NCBI GenBank assembly: GCA_907163375.1
Contig: CAJQUW010006146.1
Location: 434,001-498,000, forward strand
Direction of reading: 5' to 3'
Length of the DNA: 64,000 bases
Origin: Prostheceraeus crozeri
Lineage: Eukaryota > Platyhelminthes > Polycladida > Euryleptidae
How positions within the stretch are numbered: the first letter of the stretch is position 1; each line of letters begins with the position of its first letter. Below the pieces are notes generated by a model. It saw only the letters and a list, made by a program, of their open reading frames with translations. It had not been told where the DNA came from and ran no database searches. Positions 28,101 to 38,830 of the stretch are shown here, piece by piece. A program made the translations under genes and the position numbers.

Positions 28101-28339
28101 AACATGAAGCTTTCCTTACTTAGTATCACATAAGAAAAAGTATTTTCTATTTTGGGAGATGAACAAAATGCATATCAGTACCTATCAAGACGTCAACTGA
28201 CTCATAATTCGATCGACGTCCTCAAACTCCAACTGACATACATCACGCGTAAAAAAGTGATCTCTTCTACTACTAGTTATTTCGTTTCCAAAAAGCTCGG
28301 CACTGAGACAGTCCCGTTCCCGGCGACCTTCGTCTACCG
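19145..28339. other. Intergenic region 3' of the syntrophin gene, nothing recognised except a short repeat
   Basis: I found no gene, RNA or paired transposon termini in this 9-kb stretch. A patch at 20134-20174 repeats aacctgg/tctgg words (gaaaacctggtcaatctgg and so on), resembling the subterminal words of the hAT-like end at 1-133, but no terminus is attached. A minus-strand frame of about 100 codons at 27423-27728 has no family resemblance and is not called. The 3' UTR of syntrophin should occupy part of the right end. Confidence 0.55.
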
Positions 28340-28749
28340 TTACACATTCTCCTTCACTAAGAGTCCAGCGCGGGCCAGTTTGGCTGATAGGATAGTGTGT
28401 AGGATGAATACCACAGGCTTTGGGGAACCAAGCATATCTAGTTCATGATGATCTTTCTCCCCAGCGAACTCCAACCACAGAAATCGCTCTCCATCGTCCG
28501 CACTTCGGCCGAGGGCTTCGTAAGTCTGCTGCCAGAGTAGCTGGCCCGATGCACGGTTCTTCAGAGTCATGCCACCATCGAAGTGGAGTGTAAGACGGCA
28601 ATCTTGGTCCCTCCAACGACACCGGATGTCAACTTCTTGTGCTGATGCGATTGCAGCATGTGAGCCCTGAACCAGACAGCGAGACCACAAGCTGAGTTCT
28701 GCTGAAGTCTCTACTCGAAATAGGTGGGCTTCCACGCCGTGTTTGCTGC
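28340..28749 (-). CDS. Syntrophin last exon: end of PH2, SU domain and stop codon
   Basis: The reading frame starts in phase 1 after the acceptor tgcttttcag and gives GSKHGVEAHLFRVETSAE, the last strand and helix of PH2 (SLWSRCLVQGSHAA). The syntrophin-unique region follows: EVDIRCRWRDQDCRLTLHF, a short loop, WQQTYEALGRSADDGERFLWLEFAG, then PKPVVFILHTILSAKLARAGL. The protein ends VKENV at a TAA at 28342-28340. This is the natural C-terminus for the family, so the gene ends here. With the other two exons, 350 residues are encoded in the window. No canonical AATAAA was seen on the minus strand within a few hundred bases downstream, so the 3' end of the transcript is undetermined. Confidence 0.95.
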
Positions 28750-28921
28750 CTGAAAAGCAAATGGCTTGAACTCAGAATGTGTTTTTAGAATTCAGATCAA
28801 TTCAAATGGGAATTCATCGTGAGTCAGTGAGATGGGTTACAATAATTGTCGTTAATAAATGGCGTGAGCATTTTTCCTTTAGCAATTCCCGAAGAATATG
28901 TTTTTGTATTTAGTTGTATTG

Positions 28922-29110
28922 ACCATCATCATCATTCACTGCTTCCAGAAGATGTTGGGTTGCACGGTTTCTCCCTGACTATGGATCTCCATGTCGGCCA
29001 ATCGTGGGTGTCCGCTTCCTAGAGCTCCAAAGCGTTTGAGGTCTTCTTTCACCACGTTTTTAGACGACTATTTTGTCATACTCCTCTTTTAACCTCCCCT
29101 TTTATCCACT
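28922..29110 (-). mobile_element. 3' end of a non-LTR retrotransposon with an (ATG)n tail
   Basis: On the minus strand, frames read VVKEDLKRFGALGS and, after a one-base shift, DWPTWRSIVREKPCNPTSSGSSE followed by stops. This matches the usual C-terminal end of LINE polyproteins (a DLK..G helix, then a D..xWR motif). The sequence then runs into TGATGATGATGG, a short trinucleotide tail. It is a heavily 5'-truncated copy about 170 bp from the last-exon acceptor. The clade (RTE, CR1 or jockey-like) is not certain. Confidence 0.55.
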
Positions 29111-31763
29111 TAACTTTTCGGATCAACCATGTCTCATTTCTTCTTGCCACGTAGCCAAATCAGCATAGTCATTACCCTTATTAAAATATTCGATATAGAA
29201 GTGACTTCCTTAGTAATAATTGAAATGATAGTCATTATTTGCTTTTCACGCAACGTGATTCCTTTTAACGGACTGAGATGCTCGAAATACACGCATTTTG
29301 AATTGGTTTAAGCTATTGAGTTGAAGAAAGTGTCAGATGCTAGAGTCAGTCTCCACTAGCTCACATCATAGAAGCATTCATAAAGAAGACTTTTGAAGAC
29401 TAGCCGTGGGAAGTATAAATTCTTGAATTTTCAGAGAAATTCATACAACATCTCCCAGAGCAATATTCCACTGCTAATTTGCCTGTCTACACGTAGCTTA
29501 TGTAGCTTGTAGCGATACATGCCTTGCATATTCAGATGAAAAAGAAATGTAGCATTTGATGAATATATTTACTCCTCTAGCACCAAACATGCACTGACAA
29601 TATATCTGTGGCATAGTTACATTATCTCTGATTATAGACTGAATTCAAGGACAACTATTTACAAGATTCCTGATGTTCACTTGAACATGAGTAATACGCT
29701 GTGATATGTCAAATCAACCAGACGTTGTGAAGTATGTCTGCATGTGACACTTGACACGGATATCTGACTACTAATAACATTTGAAAAAATTGATGACTTC
29801 CAGACAGCTTAATTTTGATAGTTTATTTTTGCTGTACTTCTGCTTCGTCATTGTGTTATACACGAAATTACGGAATACGAAATAATTGACTACACAGTAC
29901 ACATGTACTGATACTTATTCTCCGCTTATAAAGAACAATTTCCATTAAAATTGTTCCCGTCAATCAATCATGAATTTCCTTACACACTCATAATTTCTAG
30001 AATTGCAATTCCAGATAATCTTGAAACTTGTTCAATAGGTCACTACAGATTCAGCTCACAGATTCACTACAGAATAGGTATTCACAAATTCAGTATCATA
30101 GTTCATTTCCCAACCGCAATATTTACTATTTTTCCAATTGCTTCAATCACGTCATAGTCTATAGCAGCACAATATCACTGACTATTTCATTAAATATGTA
30201 AGGTAAATGCAATCTTATCAGATCGCTTGACAGAGCAAAAAATAGGTTAAACTGTCACCGAGTCTCATTCGTTATGATATGATGGAAGATAAACATCGAG
30301 ACCATTCGCATTGCTCTGGCAATAAAACACTAGGGATTGCTATCGGTAAAATTTCGGATTCCCAATCGATCTCATTTACAAGACTTTCAGCGGAGGATTT
30401 AGACCAGAAGACATTGCCTAATTTTACGCAATCACGAACATGATTTATTCAACAAGAATCGTGAGATCATCAGCAATAAATGAATAATTAATTAACAAGT
30501 TATCTACGATGCCACATTCAGATGCCGAACTTGACCATACGAGTATAATGCAGCAACTATCTATGCGAAAAATTCATCGCAAAGAAGTTAAAACCAAAAA
30601 CTTTCTGGATGAAACGAAGGGAAAGGTATCCATTAAAATGTTCAACAACACAAATAATCGGTAAGAATGTTCATACAGAATCTGTGCTATTATCACAAAC
30701 GAATACAGATTCGGCAATGAATGAAATCACAGCCGTTCAATATTGCTCAATATTGGAGGCACGTACCGAAGTTCCCCTTAATTTATTGCGTGATGAAATA
30801 GTTAAGTATGTTTGACAACCAAGCATCAAATGATGGTAAAACTTTCCAAATTCATTTTGTAAGCCAAATATACTTTATTGATGCTAGCAATTAATATATG
30901 AAATTAGAGGTGCCATGTGTTAGCGATTAGGGGAGCAGCATCTTAAAAAGCACTGAATTTTGACACTTTTTGCGAATATTTTCTATGATAACTTGCAGCA
31001 AAACGCTTCGATTTTCCATATGAGACAGTACTTTGCGAATACAAATCTATCAACCATATCATGATCCTCTATTAAGCACATTTATTATGCCATGAGCATT
31101 GCAGATAGCTGTAAAATTTGGTTGTTGTGTAATAATGATTTCTACATTTTGCAATAACAATCGATTTAGTGGCAACTTTTGTGTCTTTTCTAATCATTTA
31201 GAAATTATAGGTATTTGTAGACCGACTTTCTTCATCACCAAGGAGATGGCTACAAACAGAGATGAATGGAGAAGAAAAGCAGTGAAAGGACTGGCCAGCC
31301 CCCGATATCGGGGAACCCATGCCAGCATAACAAACCGGACTGATTGATGATTTCTTCATCACAGTCACATTTGAAGGTACTTGGACGTGCAAAACATCAA
31401 TTCATATATACCTTGGAGAGGCTACTTTTTAATAGAAAATCTTCCAAATTTCATATGCACATTTTGAGAATTTCACACACAACTCAATTCCATCAATTTC
31501 TTTTTAGAATGAAAACTATTCATTTTGAGGGTCAAACATGTTTCAAGCAAAATAACTCATCATCGGTGATAGGAGAAACAGATGTTGCAATAAAATGGAG
31601 CTTATAGCCTATACAAATGAACGAAAGTGAACTACATTCCATCAGTTCATAGGTCGTCGGTACATTTGTGCTGCATGGATTCACCAAAGTCCTAACTGCG
31701 TCACAAGTTGAATATTCATCAATATTTCGTCATTAATCCCTTGTTTCTTACTTTCTTAAATTG

Positions 31764-31985
31764 TTCATAAATATGAATGTGAGTACTGTAAGTGTTACAT
31801 AGGAGAAACAAGAAGGTATTTTATTACTTGGATAAATGAGCACATGAAAGGTAGATATGCTTCTGAAATTCTAGGCTTCTAGGCCTACATGTAGGCCCCT
31901 ATATAAGTGCACGAGTTGGTGTCAATGTACAGCTGATTTTACATACTCAAACCCCTGACGAAGAACGAATGCTCGAAACCGATCG
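31764..31985 (+). mobile_element. Relic of a second Penelope-like element: GIY-YIG fragment and 3' end
   Basis: The plus strand reads HKYECEYCKCYIGETRRY, then FITWINEHMKGR before a stop near 31872. Two Cys pairs, a YIG motif, a conserved Arg and an EH motif are the signature of the Penelope GIY-YIG nuclease, but the sequence differs clearly from the pair at 33893-36723, so it is another family. About 80 bp further, ctgacga (31955-31961) and cgaaac (31974-31979) flank a short stem-like segment, resembling the 3' ends and hammerhead-like cores known in Penelope elements. A perfect 16-bp palindrome, ggcctacatgtaggcc, lies at 31882-31897. The RT part is gone. Confidence 0.6.
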
Positions 31986-33850
31986 GGCCTGTAAATAGTT
32001 TTACCTCAATTTTCTTATTTTGGCATAAAATAAAATGGATAGTACAATCACTGCCTTCTGATCCGATATGATATTTCTTGTAATATGCTAAATACGTTCA
32101 ATAATCCGCAAAATCAAAATTGAAATGACCAGTGAAACCATATCTTAATTGAAATAAATGTAGCTCTTTCATCGACAAGAAAGTTGAATTGAGGTCTGTG
32201 AGAGAATGAAAAAACTTGGACATGAATAACGAATAAAAATTACTTATGGGAGTATTAAGTTTTGAAACTGGAAGTATTGAACTGGAGGTACGCGGAGGTC
32301 ATGTCCATACGATTACTCGTGAACACAAAAAACATACTACCGGCATTATCATACAAATTACGTGGTAGTCCAAAGGGTTGATACATATTAGTTTGTATTT
32401 TCTTAATGCCATTACAAAAACATGCAGTATGAACTAACAAACATCACTATGCGTACAATTTTTTAACAAATGCATTAAATTATCATTACATGAGTCGCGG
32501 TCAAGTACTTCCAAACAATTCATTATAACTTGCTCGTTTTCATCTAAAGAATTATTGAATAAATTCCCATTGAATGTGAAATTGTTGTCCACAAAAACAT
32601 TCCTCAAATGAATGCGCTTGAAAGTACATTTAATTAATTCCCGAATCAAATATGTGGCATTGCTGCACTGTGTTCCATCCTGTTATTCGATGCTAGTTGA
32701 TTTTATGTTCAACTTTTGAGTTAATGACTTTCATGGTGCAGAGAGCAGCTTATGTGTTGTTAGCCAGGACTTGATAAACCTGCGGACATAATTTGCATCG
32801 TCCTCATAAATGAAAAGATAGAATACACTACACGCGATCAGTGTATCCTAAGGGAGGAAGCAGGAACAAATGTTAATCATGTGTCGTCTTTTCTCTATCA
32901 TTAAACCAATAAGATTCTGGAAAGTAAAAAGTAGAACTTACTATCATCCTGAAGTCCATGCCCTAGAAGATTATTCTGACTGTCGACGAAATAATAGGTC
33001 AATCTAACAACCTCTCGTCGACATGATAAACTTGACAAGATTGTAGTTTAATTTATTTTTAAATATTCTTAGACAACAAACGATGTCTAAGCGATTGCAT
33101 AAACCAGTTATTTTCGCTATGCATGAAAGTGAAGGCAGAGGAAAGATGAATTATATTAATTTCATAAGTCACTTATTTCCTAAAACTCTTCATCAAGCAC
33201 ATATTTGTTTACAAATTCTAGCAAAATCTAATTGAAAAATGTTTGATATTAAGTATAAAAATGTAGTGATTCTATCTTTCTAGGCAGATAAGGATAGGCA
33301 ACATCGCACGTCCTTCCTTATCTCACGACGATTTTCCCACTGCAAAAACATAACTAAATCTACTTGATCTAATTATCTTTCTTTCAAACTCAAAAAATAT
33401 CAAAGAAAATTGCTTCAAATTCTTTCTGAGTAAGCAGATAAAATCAAAGTTGACTATTCAAGAAGGGCAATTTTAAGCCACATTTAAACAGACTAGACAT
33501 TATTACAGCAGATTAAAGCCACAAGTCGAAACATGATTTAAAGAGAAATGCAATAATTTTGTATTCTCGATCATTTGATAGTCAATACCATTCAAATATA
33601 AGCGACAGGTTATCCCCTAGGTGCGCTCAACTTACCATAAAGAAATATTTGTTTTCAAACCAATGACATTTTTTACGTCAGCATCCTGAAAATTCTTTTT
33701 GCTTTTATTGAGACTGAATAAAGGTTGCCGATGACGCCCAAATTGATGATAATGAGTATTTGAGTCCTCCACCCTTTCCAAACAGACGCCATGAAGTGTG
33801 TCTGCCTGAATCATAACTTATGTATGAATCACATTAATTTCCGTTTCTAT

Positions 33851-33863
33851 TAATCAATGATTT
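33851..33863 (+). repeat. Left copy of 13-bp direct repeat flanking the Penelope pair
   Basis: The sequence taatcaatgattt is identical to 36721-36733. It is the likely target-site duplication of the whole inverted unit. The word is itself nearly palindromic (aatca-a-tgatt), so chance is somewhat less remote than 13 bp suggests, but the direct match is 13 of 13 against 10 of 13 for the inverted reading. Confidence 0.75.
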
Positions 33864-33892
33864 TGTTAATGGCGTCATGCGGGAGGACATTG

Positions 33893-35281
33893 TTATATCG
33901 CATTTTTCAAAAGAAAAAATAGGTTTTCTGCTCCCAATTCTATATTCGACGCAGTATATGAAATAATAAAATAAGCGCTGTAAGGCACCAAATTTTCGCT
34001 ACACAGTAGCTTGTTCACGGTGTATAAACAAAATCGGCAAATTACAATATGGAATGGCACATTATATAGGCCTATTGTCACAAGGAAGTCAGCTCATGTC
34101 GTCGGTTGATGGTTGGCCGAAGTTTTCCAATTGATGACGCTTCCTCTATACGAGCTTCAACCGCTGTATGGTGCCTACTAAGAAATTTGATGTCGTAATC
34201 AAGTATGGTGTGACACTCATCTCGATGCATTGATTTAATATGCTCAGAGAGGGCACTAGAATTTGATCGACTATCTATGCTGCGAGAATGTTCATAATAG
34301 CGAATATAAAATGGACGGGCAGTCTGTCCAATGTAAAAGTTACCGCAAAATTTACAAGTAAAACAATAAACAACATATTTGCAATCACAAATACAATCAT
34401 CAGGAAGAACAGCACAGACATCACAATTAGCATGCTTGTCTCTTAAAGTGGAAGAGCGAAGGGCATCTTTCATTTGTTTGCATGGTTTAGCAACTAAATT
34501 GCCATCAATATTGTATTTCTTAATAAGTTTGTTGACTTTTCTGTGTGCGATATCATTTATGAACTTAAGATTCAAAATGCTCATATTTTTATTTTTGAAA
34601 TTACTTTTGTGATTTTTCCTTTTGTTTTCGTGATTTTTAAATCCGTTAAGTTTTAGTTCCTCACTTAAGCGCTGATGGGAAGCCTCTTTTATATGATCAT
34701 TTGAGCAACGCTCAGCAACGTAGTTGTATCTGTTCGTAATGTAATTATTTTTTACATGAGCCGGCACCCAACTATCAGCCTTCAAGCTGTTACCAGAATG
34801 TATCTCTTTTTTATACCAATCATACTGTAGTCCTCTTTCATTGATACAAAAAGAAGCATCAAGGAAATTCAGTTTACCGTCAGACTGTGGAACTTCTAAA
34901 GTAAACTTTATGGAGTCATCGATGGAGTTAAAAACATCTAGAATCCTATCTCTAAACTCAAAATTTCTTTTGAATGGAACCAACAAAATATCATCAATAT
35001 AGCGATGATATATAGGTATGTTGATACTTTCAGATCTCAAGATACCTAGAGCCTTCTCTTCAAGTTGATTCAAATAAATCACAGCAAAAAGAGGCGAATA
35101 ATGAGCCCCATGGGACAGTCTTTGATTTGGCGATAAATGTCATTGTCGAACTTAATAAGATAGTTATACGCGGTAAATGTGATCATTTTTTCCAAATCTT
35201 CTATTTTGAAACTAAAATTGTTAATAACATGCCAATGACGTTGGCAAAACTGTATAATAGTTTCAATACCTTTACCTATAG
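33893..35281 (-). mobile_element. Penelope-like element, left (minus) copy of an inverted pair
   Basis: This is the left arm of a near-perfect inverted repeat whose right arm is 35334-36723. Arm lengths are 1389 and 1390 bp, the single difference being one G in a homopolymer. The copy is 5'-truncated in the reverse transcriptase, and its 3' end faces the left flank. Beyond the shared end there are 29 extra bases (33864-33892) before the 13-bp direct repeat taatcaatgattt at 33851-33863. A matching 13-mer lies at 36721-36733 at the other edge of the pair. Confidence 0.9.
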
Positions 35282-35324
35282 GTATGCTGGGATATAAGTT
35301 AACCACATCAAGAGTCATAAACAT
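34078..35324 (-). pseudogene. Penelope-like RT plus GIY-YIG protein, frameshifted copy
   Basis: The upstream frame (35324-35079) has TLDVVNLYPSIP, the RT motif A region, and runs to QIKDCPMG. One missing G in the run at 35106-35109 then shifts the frame. The downstream frame (35082-34078) carries HRYIDDIL (the catalytic YIDD), the thumb and a Lys/Asn-rich linker. It then has the Cys-rich GIY-YIG module with YVVYCFTC and FYIGQTARPF, and a terminal EARIEEAS..RPTIN. Penelope-like elements are defined by this RT and GIY-YIG combination. The N-terminal RT part is missing. It extends about 43 bp further 5' than the right copy, through the spacer. Confidence 0.88.
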
Positions 35325-35333
35325 TAGATTATT

Positions 35334-36723
35334 CTATAGGTAAAGGTATTGAAACTATTACACAGTTTTGCCAACGTCATTGGCATGTTATTAACAATTT
35401 TAGTTTCAAAATAGAAGATTTGGAAAAAATGATCACATTTACCGCGTATAACTATCTTATTAAGTTCGGCAGTGACATTTATCGCCAAATCAAAGGATGT
35501 CCCATGGGGGCTCATTATTCGCCTCTTTTTGCTGTGATTTATTTGAATCAACTTGAAGAGAAGGCTCTAGGTATCTTGAGATCTGAAAGTATCAACATAC
35601 CTATATATCATCGCTATATTGATGATATTTTGTTGGGTCCATTCAAAAGAAATTTTGAGTTTAGAGATAGGATTCTAGATGTTTTTAACTCCATCGATGA
35701 CTCCATAAAGTTTACTTTAGAAGTTCCACAGTCTGACGGTAAACTGAATTTCCTTGATGCTTCTTTTTGTATCAATGAAAGAGGACTACAGTATGATTGG
35801 TATAAAAAAGAGATACATTCTGGTAACAGCTTGAAGGCTGATAGTTGGGTGCCGGCTCATGTAAAAAATAATTACATTACGAACAGATACAACTACGTTG
35901 CTGAGCGTTGCTCAAATGATCATATAAAAGAGGCTTCCCATCAGCGCTTAAGTGAGGAACTAAAACTTAACGGATTTAAAAATCACGAAAACAAAAGGAA
36001 AAATCACAAAAGTAATTTCAAAAATAAAAATATGAGCATTTTGAATCTTAAGTTCATAAATGATAGCACACACAGAAAAGTCAACAAACTTATTAAGAAA
36101 TACAATATTGATGGCAATTTAGTTGCTAAACCATGCAAACAAATGAAAGATGCCCTTCGCTCTTCCACTTTAAGAGACAAGCATGCTAATTGTGATGTCT
36201 GTGCTGTTCTTCCTGATGATTGTATTTGTGATTGCAGATATGTTGTTTATTGTTTTACTTGTAAATTTTGCGGTAACTTTTACATTGGACAGACTGCCCG
36301 TCCATTTTATATTCGCTATTATGAACATTCTCGCAGCATAGATAGTCGATCAAATTCTAGTGCCCTCTCTGAGCATATTAAATCAATGCATCGAGATGAG
36401 TGTCACACCATACTTGATTACGACATCAAATTTCTTAGTAGGCACCATAAAGCGGTTGAAGCTCGTATAGAGGAAGCGTCATCAATTGGAAAACTTCGGC
36501 CAACCATCAACCGACGACATGAGCTGACTTCCTTGTGACAATAGGCCTATATAATGTGCCATTCCATATTGTAATTTGCCGATTTTGTTTATACACCGTG
36601 AACAAGCTACTGTGTAGCGAAAATTTGGTGCCTTATAGCACTTATTATATTATTTCATATACTGCGTCGAATATAGAATTGGGAGCAGAAAACCTATTTT
36701 TTCTTTTGAAAAATGCGATATAA
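35334..36723 (+). mobile_element. Penelope-like element, right (plus) copy of an inverted pair
   Basis: This is the right arm, about 99% identical to the left by eye, in opposite orientation, with its 5' end 52 bp from that of the left copy. The 3' end (gcgatat at 36715-36721) runs directly into taatcaatgattt (36721-36733), the direct repeat also found at 33851-33863. The two terminal flanks are thus both 3' ends of the element. Amino-acid differences between arms are scattered (for example LGPF/LVPF, DSTH/DIAH, CRYV/CKYV), so the arms have diverged slightly or came from different templates. Confidence 0.9.
35420..36538 (+). CDS. Penelope-like RT/GIY-YIG protein, 5'-truncated but open (372 codons)
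   Basis: From the Met at 35420 the protein has RT motif B (QIKGCPMGAHYSPLFA, residues 23-38) and the catalytic YIDD at 66-69. A basic Asn/Lys linker follows (about 185-205). The C-terminal module has Cys at 258, 261, 268, 270, 272, 278, 281 and 284, YVVY at 274-277, FYIG at 287-290, an EH at 302-303, and a likely catalytic-Glu helix at 347-352. The frame is also open upstream to the arm boundary at 35334. Motif A and everything N-terminal to it are absent, so the protein cannot be a working reverse transcriptase; the endonuclease part may still fold. The Met start is arbitrary. Confidence 0.88.
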   Translation: MEKMITFTAYNYLIKFGSDIYRQIKGCPMGAHYSPLFAVIYLNQLEEKALGILRSESINIPIYHRYIDDILLGPFKRNFEFRDRILDVFNSIDDSIKFTLEVPQSDGKLNFLDASFCINERGLQYDWYKKEIHSGNSLKADSWVPAHVKNNYITNRYNYVAERCSNDHIKEASHQRLSEELKLNGFKNHENKRKNHKSNFKNKNMSILNLKFINDSTHRKVNKLIKKYNIDGNLVAKPCKQMKDALRSSTLRDKHANCDVCAVLPDDCICDCRYVVYCFTCKFCGNFYIGQTARPFYIRYYEHSRSIDSRSNSSALSEHIKSMHRDECHTILDYDIKFLSRHHKAVEARIEEASSIGKLRPTINRRHELTSL

Positions 36724-36733
36724 TCAATGATTT
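36721..36733 (+). repeat. Right copy of 13-bp direct repeat flanking the Penelope pair
   Basis: The sequence taatcaatgattt abuts the element's 3' end, overlapping its last three bases (taa), which may be microhomology used at integration. Confidence 0.75.
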
Positions 36734-38205
36734 AGAATTGACATCAATTGATATCACGTCATGTTTATAAGGTGCATGTATCAAGATTGCCGGTAAGCAA
36801 TTGATGTTTTATCTTCAAGTAAATACTACATTGCATTAAATGAAACATGTCTCGTGGTGATTATATCCGTTGACATTTGATAAGTTGATCAATAAGAATG
36901 CACCGGATTTCAAATCTGCCCGGTACTTGGCTTTTTTCTAAATCCGACCAAATCTAGATTTTTATGCAAATCCCAAAAATCCTAGTGCATGAAGGATTGT
37001 TGCATGAATGAAGATAATTAGTGTGGCACCAATATTTATTACTATTAAAGTATAATAATGCTATTACAAGAAGCATTCAGTCGTTTCAAATTTACATTTC
37101 AGTATAAATTCATCCTTCCACTCTATAGCAATACGCACCGTAGGACTAGACCTGGTATTAAATCAAATTTTATCTTTATCCCGTCACCACGGGACAATAT
37201 CGGCCTATAAGAGATAAATGGCAATCAGTAGTGAACATCGCGATGTTCCTACCGATTGCCATTATTCACTCATAGGCTTCATTTAGACAAATAGATAATC
37301 GTAATGTGAACGTCGCATAGGAAGACTGATGTCTCAGGTTAGTCAATTGAGCGACATTGAGAAAGTACCGTAACTTTAACATCATTACCGTTACAAAGGG
37401 ATACACACTAATGGGCTTAATGTTCACACGCTCTGGGGATGGTCACTCAATTACATGAACAACTTTTTATGCTTCTAATTGTAGAGTAGAACTTCTATAT
37501 AGGCACGCGATAGTCGCACTGCATATTATGGTAGACGAATCAGGCCGTAGAGAGCTCTCTAACTACGAAAAAATTGAAATTTGGCAATTTTTGAAATTCA
37601 TGCCAGGAAATTCCAATTTGACGCAAGAATTAAACGCATGATTCACTAAGTGATGCGCATGAAAGCGAAAATCTGTAGTTATCAAAAGCGTTTCTCAGTA
37701 ATATTCATCGATTGTTTACTTGCTGTCTTACGTTTAGTCACCAGTTTGCCGGAAGACCGACTCCAATAATCTGATGTAAGGATTAAGGAGTGTGATAATT
37801 CTCAGCGGAATAAAGACTTAGTCTGTAATTGAAGAAACAATTTCTACAATTTTCAAAATGAACGATGTGATTCCGGCGGAGTGTTATGCTTTTCATACAC
37901 AAAGCGGCTGTGACGCACTTTTTGAAGTAGGAATTTGTACTACATTTTGCTGAAACGGACTCAAAAGAATCCATCAGTCTGACAAGTTTCACTGAAAGGG
38001 ACAACATGCAAATGGCAATGTCCAAATCTTCATCCTGTTTATCGTTGTTCAATGAATCATTGATTCTCTGGCCTTCGCACCAAGAAAACGTCTGTACAAT
38101 CAAGCCAAGTGGATGCAGGTCAAATTCTCCATCATTAAACTGCATGAAGTGAGGTTTCTGTAGTAACGCTCTACAGTAAGGCTTCTGTAGTTTGGGGATT
38201 TAATC

Positions 38206-38502
38206 ATCTTTAAAAAATGATGGTTTAACGTCACTTCTCTCCATACTGGGGACTTGGACGATGTTGACACAGTCAGAATTTTGTGTATAGTGATAAGCAT
38301 ACATCGACGCTTACTGGCTTCCCGTAATGAGAATTATCGATGACTCAAGCCATCTATTTCCTAAAAGAATTTCATCTGTAGCGTTGTGATCTTTTAGCCC
38401 GGATTCCCTTCCTCACGACTTCCAATGACACTTTTGCGGCTCGACCATAGGACCGATAGATCTCTAGGCCAACCACTTAACCACTTACACGGGAGCCACA
38501 TT
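38206..38502 (-). repeat. tRNA-derived SINE with an internal insertion of about 90 bp
   Basis: The minus strand has the SINE head (TGGCTCCCGTGTAAGTGGTTAAG), GGTCGAGCCGCAAAAGTGTC as B box and body, CCGGGCTAAAAGATCACAACG, then about 90 extra bases (roughly 38282-38370). The normal 3' part follows (AGTATGGAGAGAAGTGACG, AAACCATCATTTTTT). The heptamer atttaat flanks both sides as a possible short target duplication. Confidence 0.7.
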
Positions 38503-38696
38503 TAATAGTCCACAACTACTGAGCACACTTCAAAAGATCAAGACCACCTTGTATTTTGAGATTGGCTTTAATCTTCAAATCCGGCCGAATTGCAAATTTT
38601 CAAAATCGGAGCAACCCTATTTCACAATACGCCCGCCTTTTGTCCTACACGTACCTGCGATAAAACAGTGCCTTACTGACTAATTCACGCTCTCAG

Positions 38697-38830
38697 TGGC
38701 CTGATGGTCAGAGTGCATGCTTGCACGCTCTCTAGATCCAATCACGCTCGTCACACGACCCCACGACTGCCCCAACAGGCTGAGCCACGTCTCTTGGTGG
38801 TGAAGCGAATTGCGATTTGAGCAATGCGTG
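38697..38830 (+). repeat. Possible tRNA-like SINE head of a different family
   Basis: The plus strand has gtggcctgatggtcagagtg (an A-box-like region) with a poor B box, tagatccaatc, about 45 bp downstream, followed by GC-richer unique sequence. This could be a decayed SINE or chance; no tail or duplication was found. Confidence 0.3.

Noticed and set aside
35324-35551. Minus-strand frame over the centre and right arm of the Penelope pair
   Set aside because: It is antisense to the right copy and arises from the inverted arrangement; it carries no RT motif in its own frame.
36535-36723. Small frame after the Penelope stop, and its twin at 33893-34081
   Set aside because: It is the 3' untranslated end of the element; both copies share it only because the arms are identical.
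33893-36723. Inverted pair as an assembly or amplification artefact
   Set aside because: The arms differ at several scattered positions and by one base in length, there is a unique 52-bp spacer, and a target duplication brackets the whole. An artefactual fold-back would give identical arms.
37783-38145. 120-codon minus-strand frame
   Set aside because: No recognisable motif; ends next to a SINE and lacks splice sites compatible with syntrophin.
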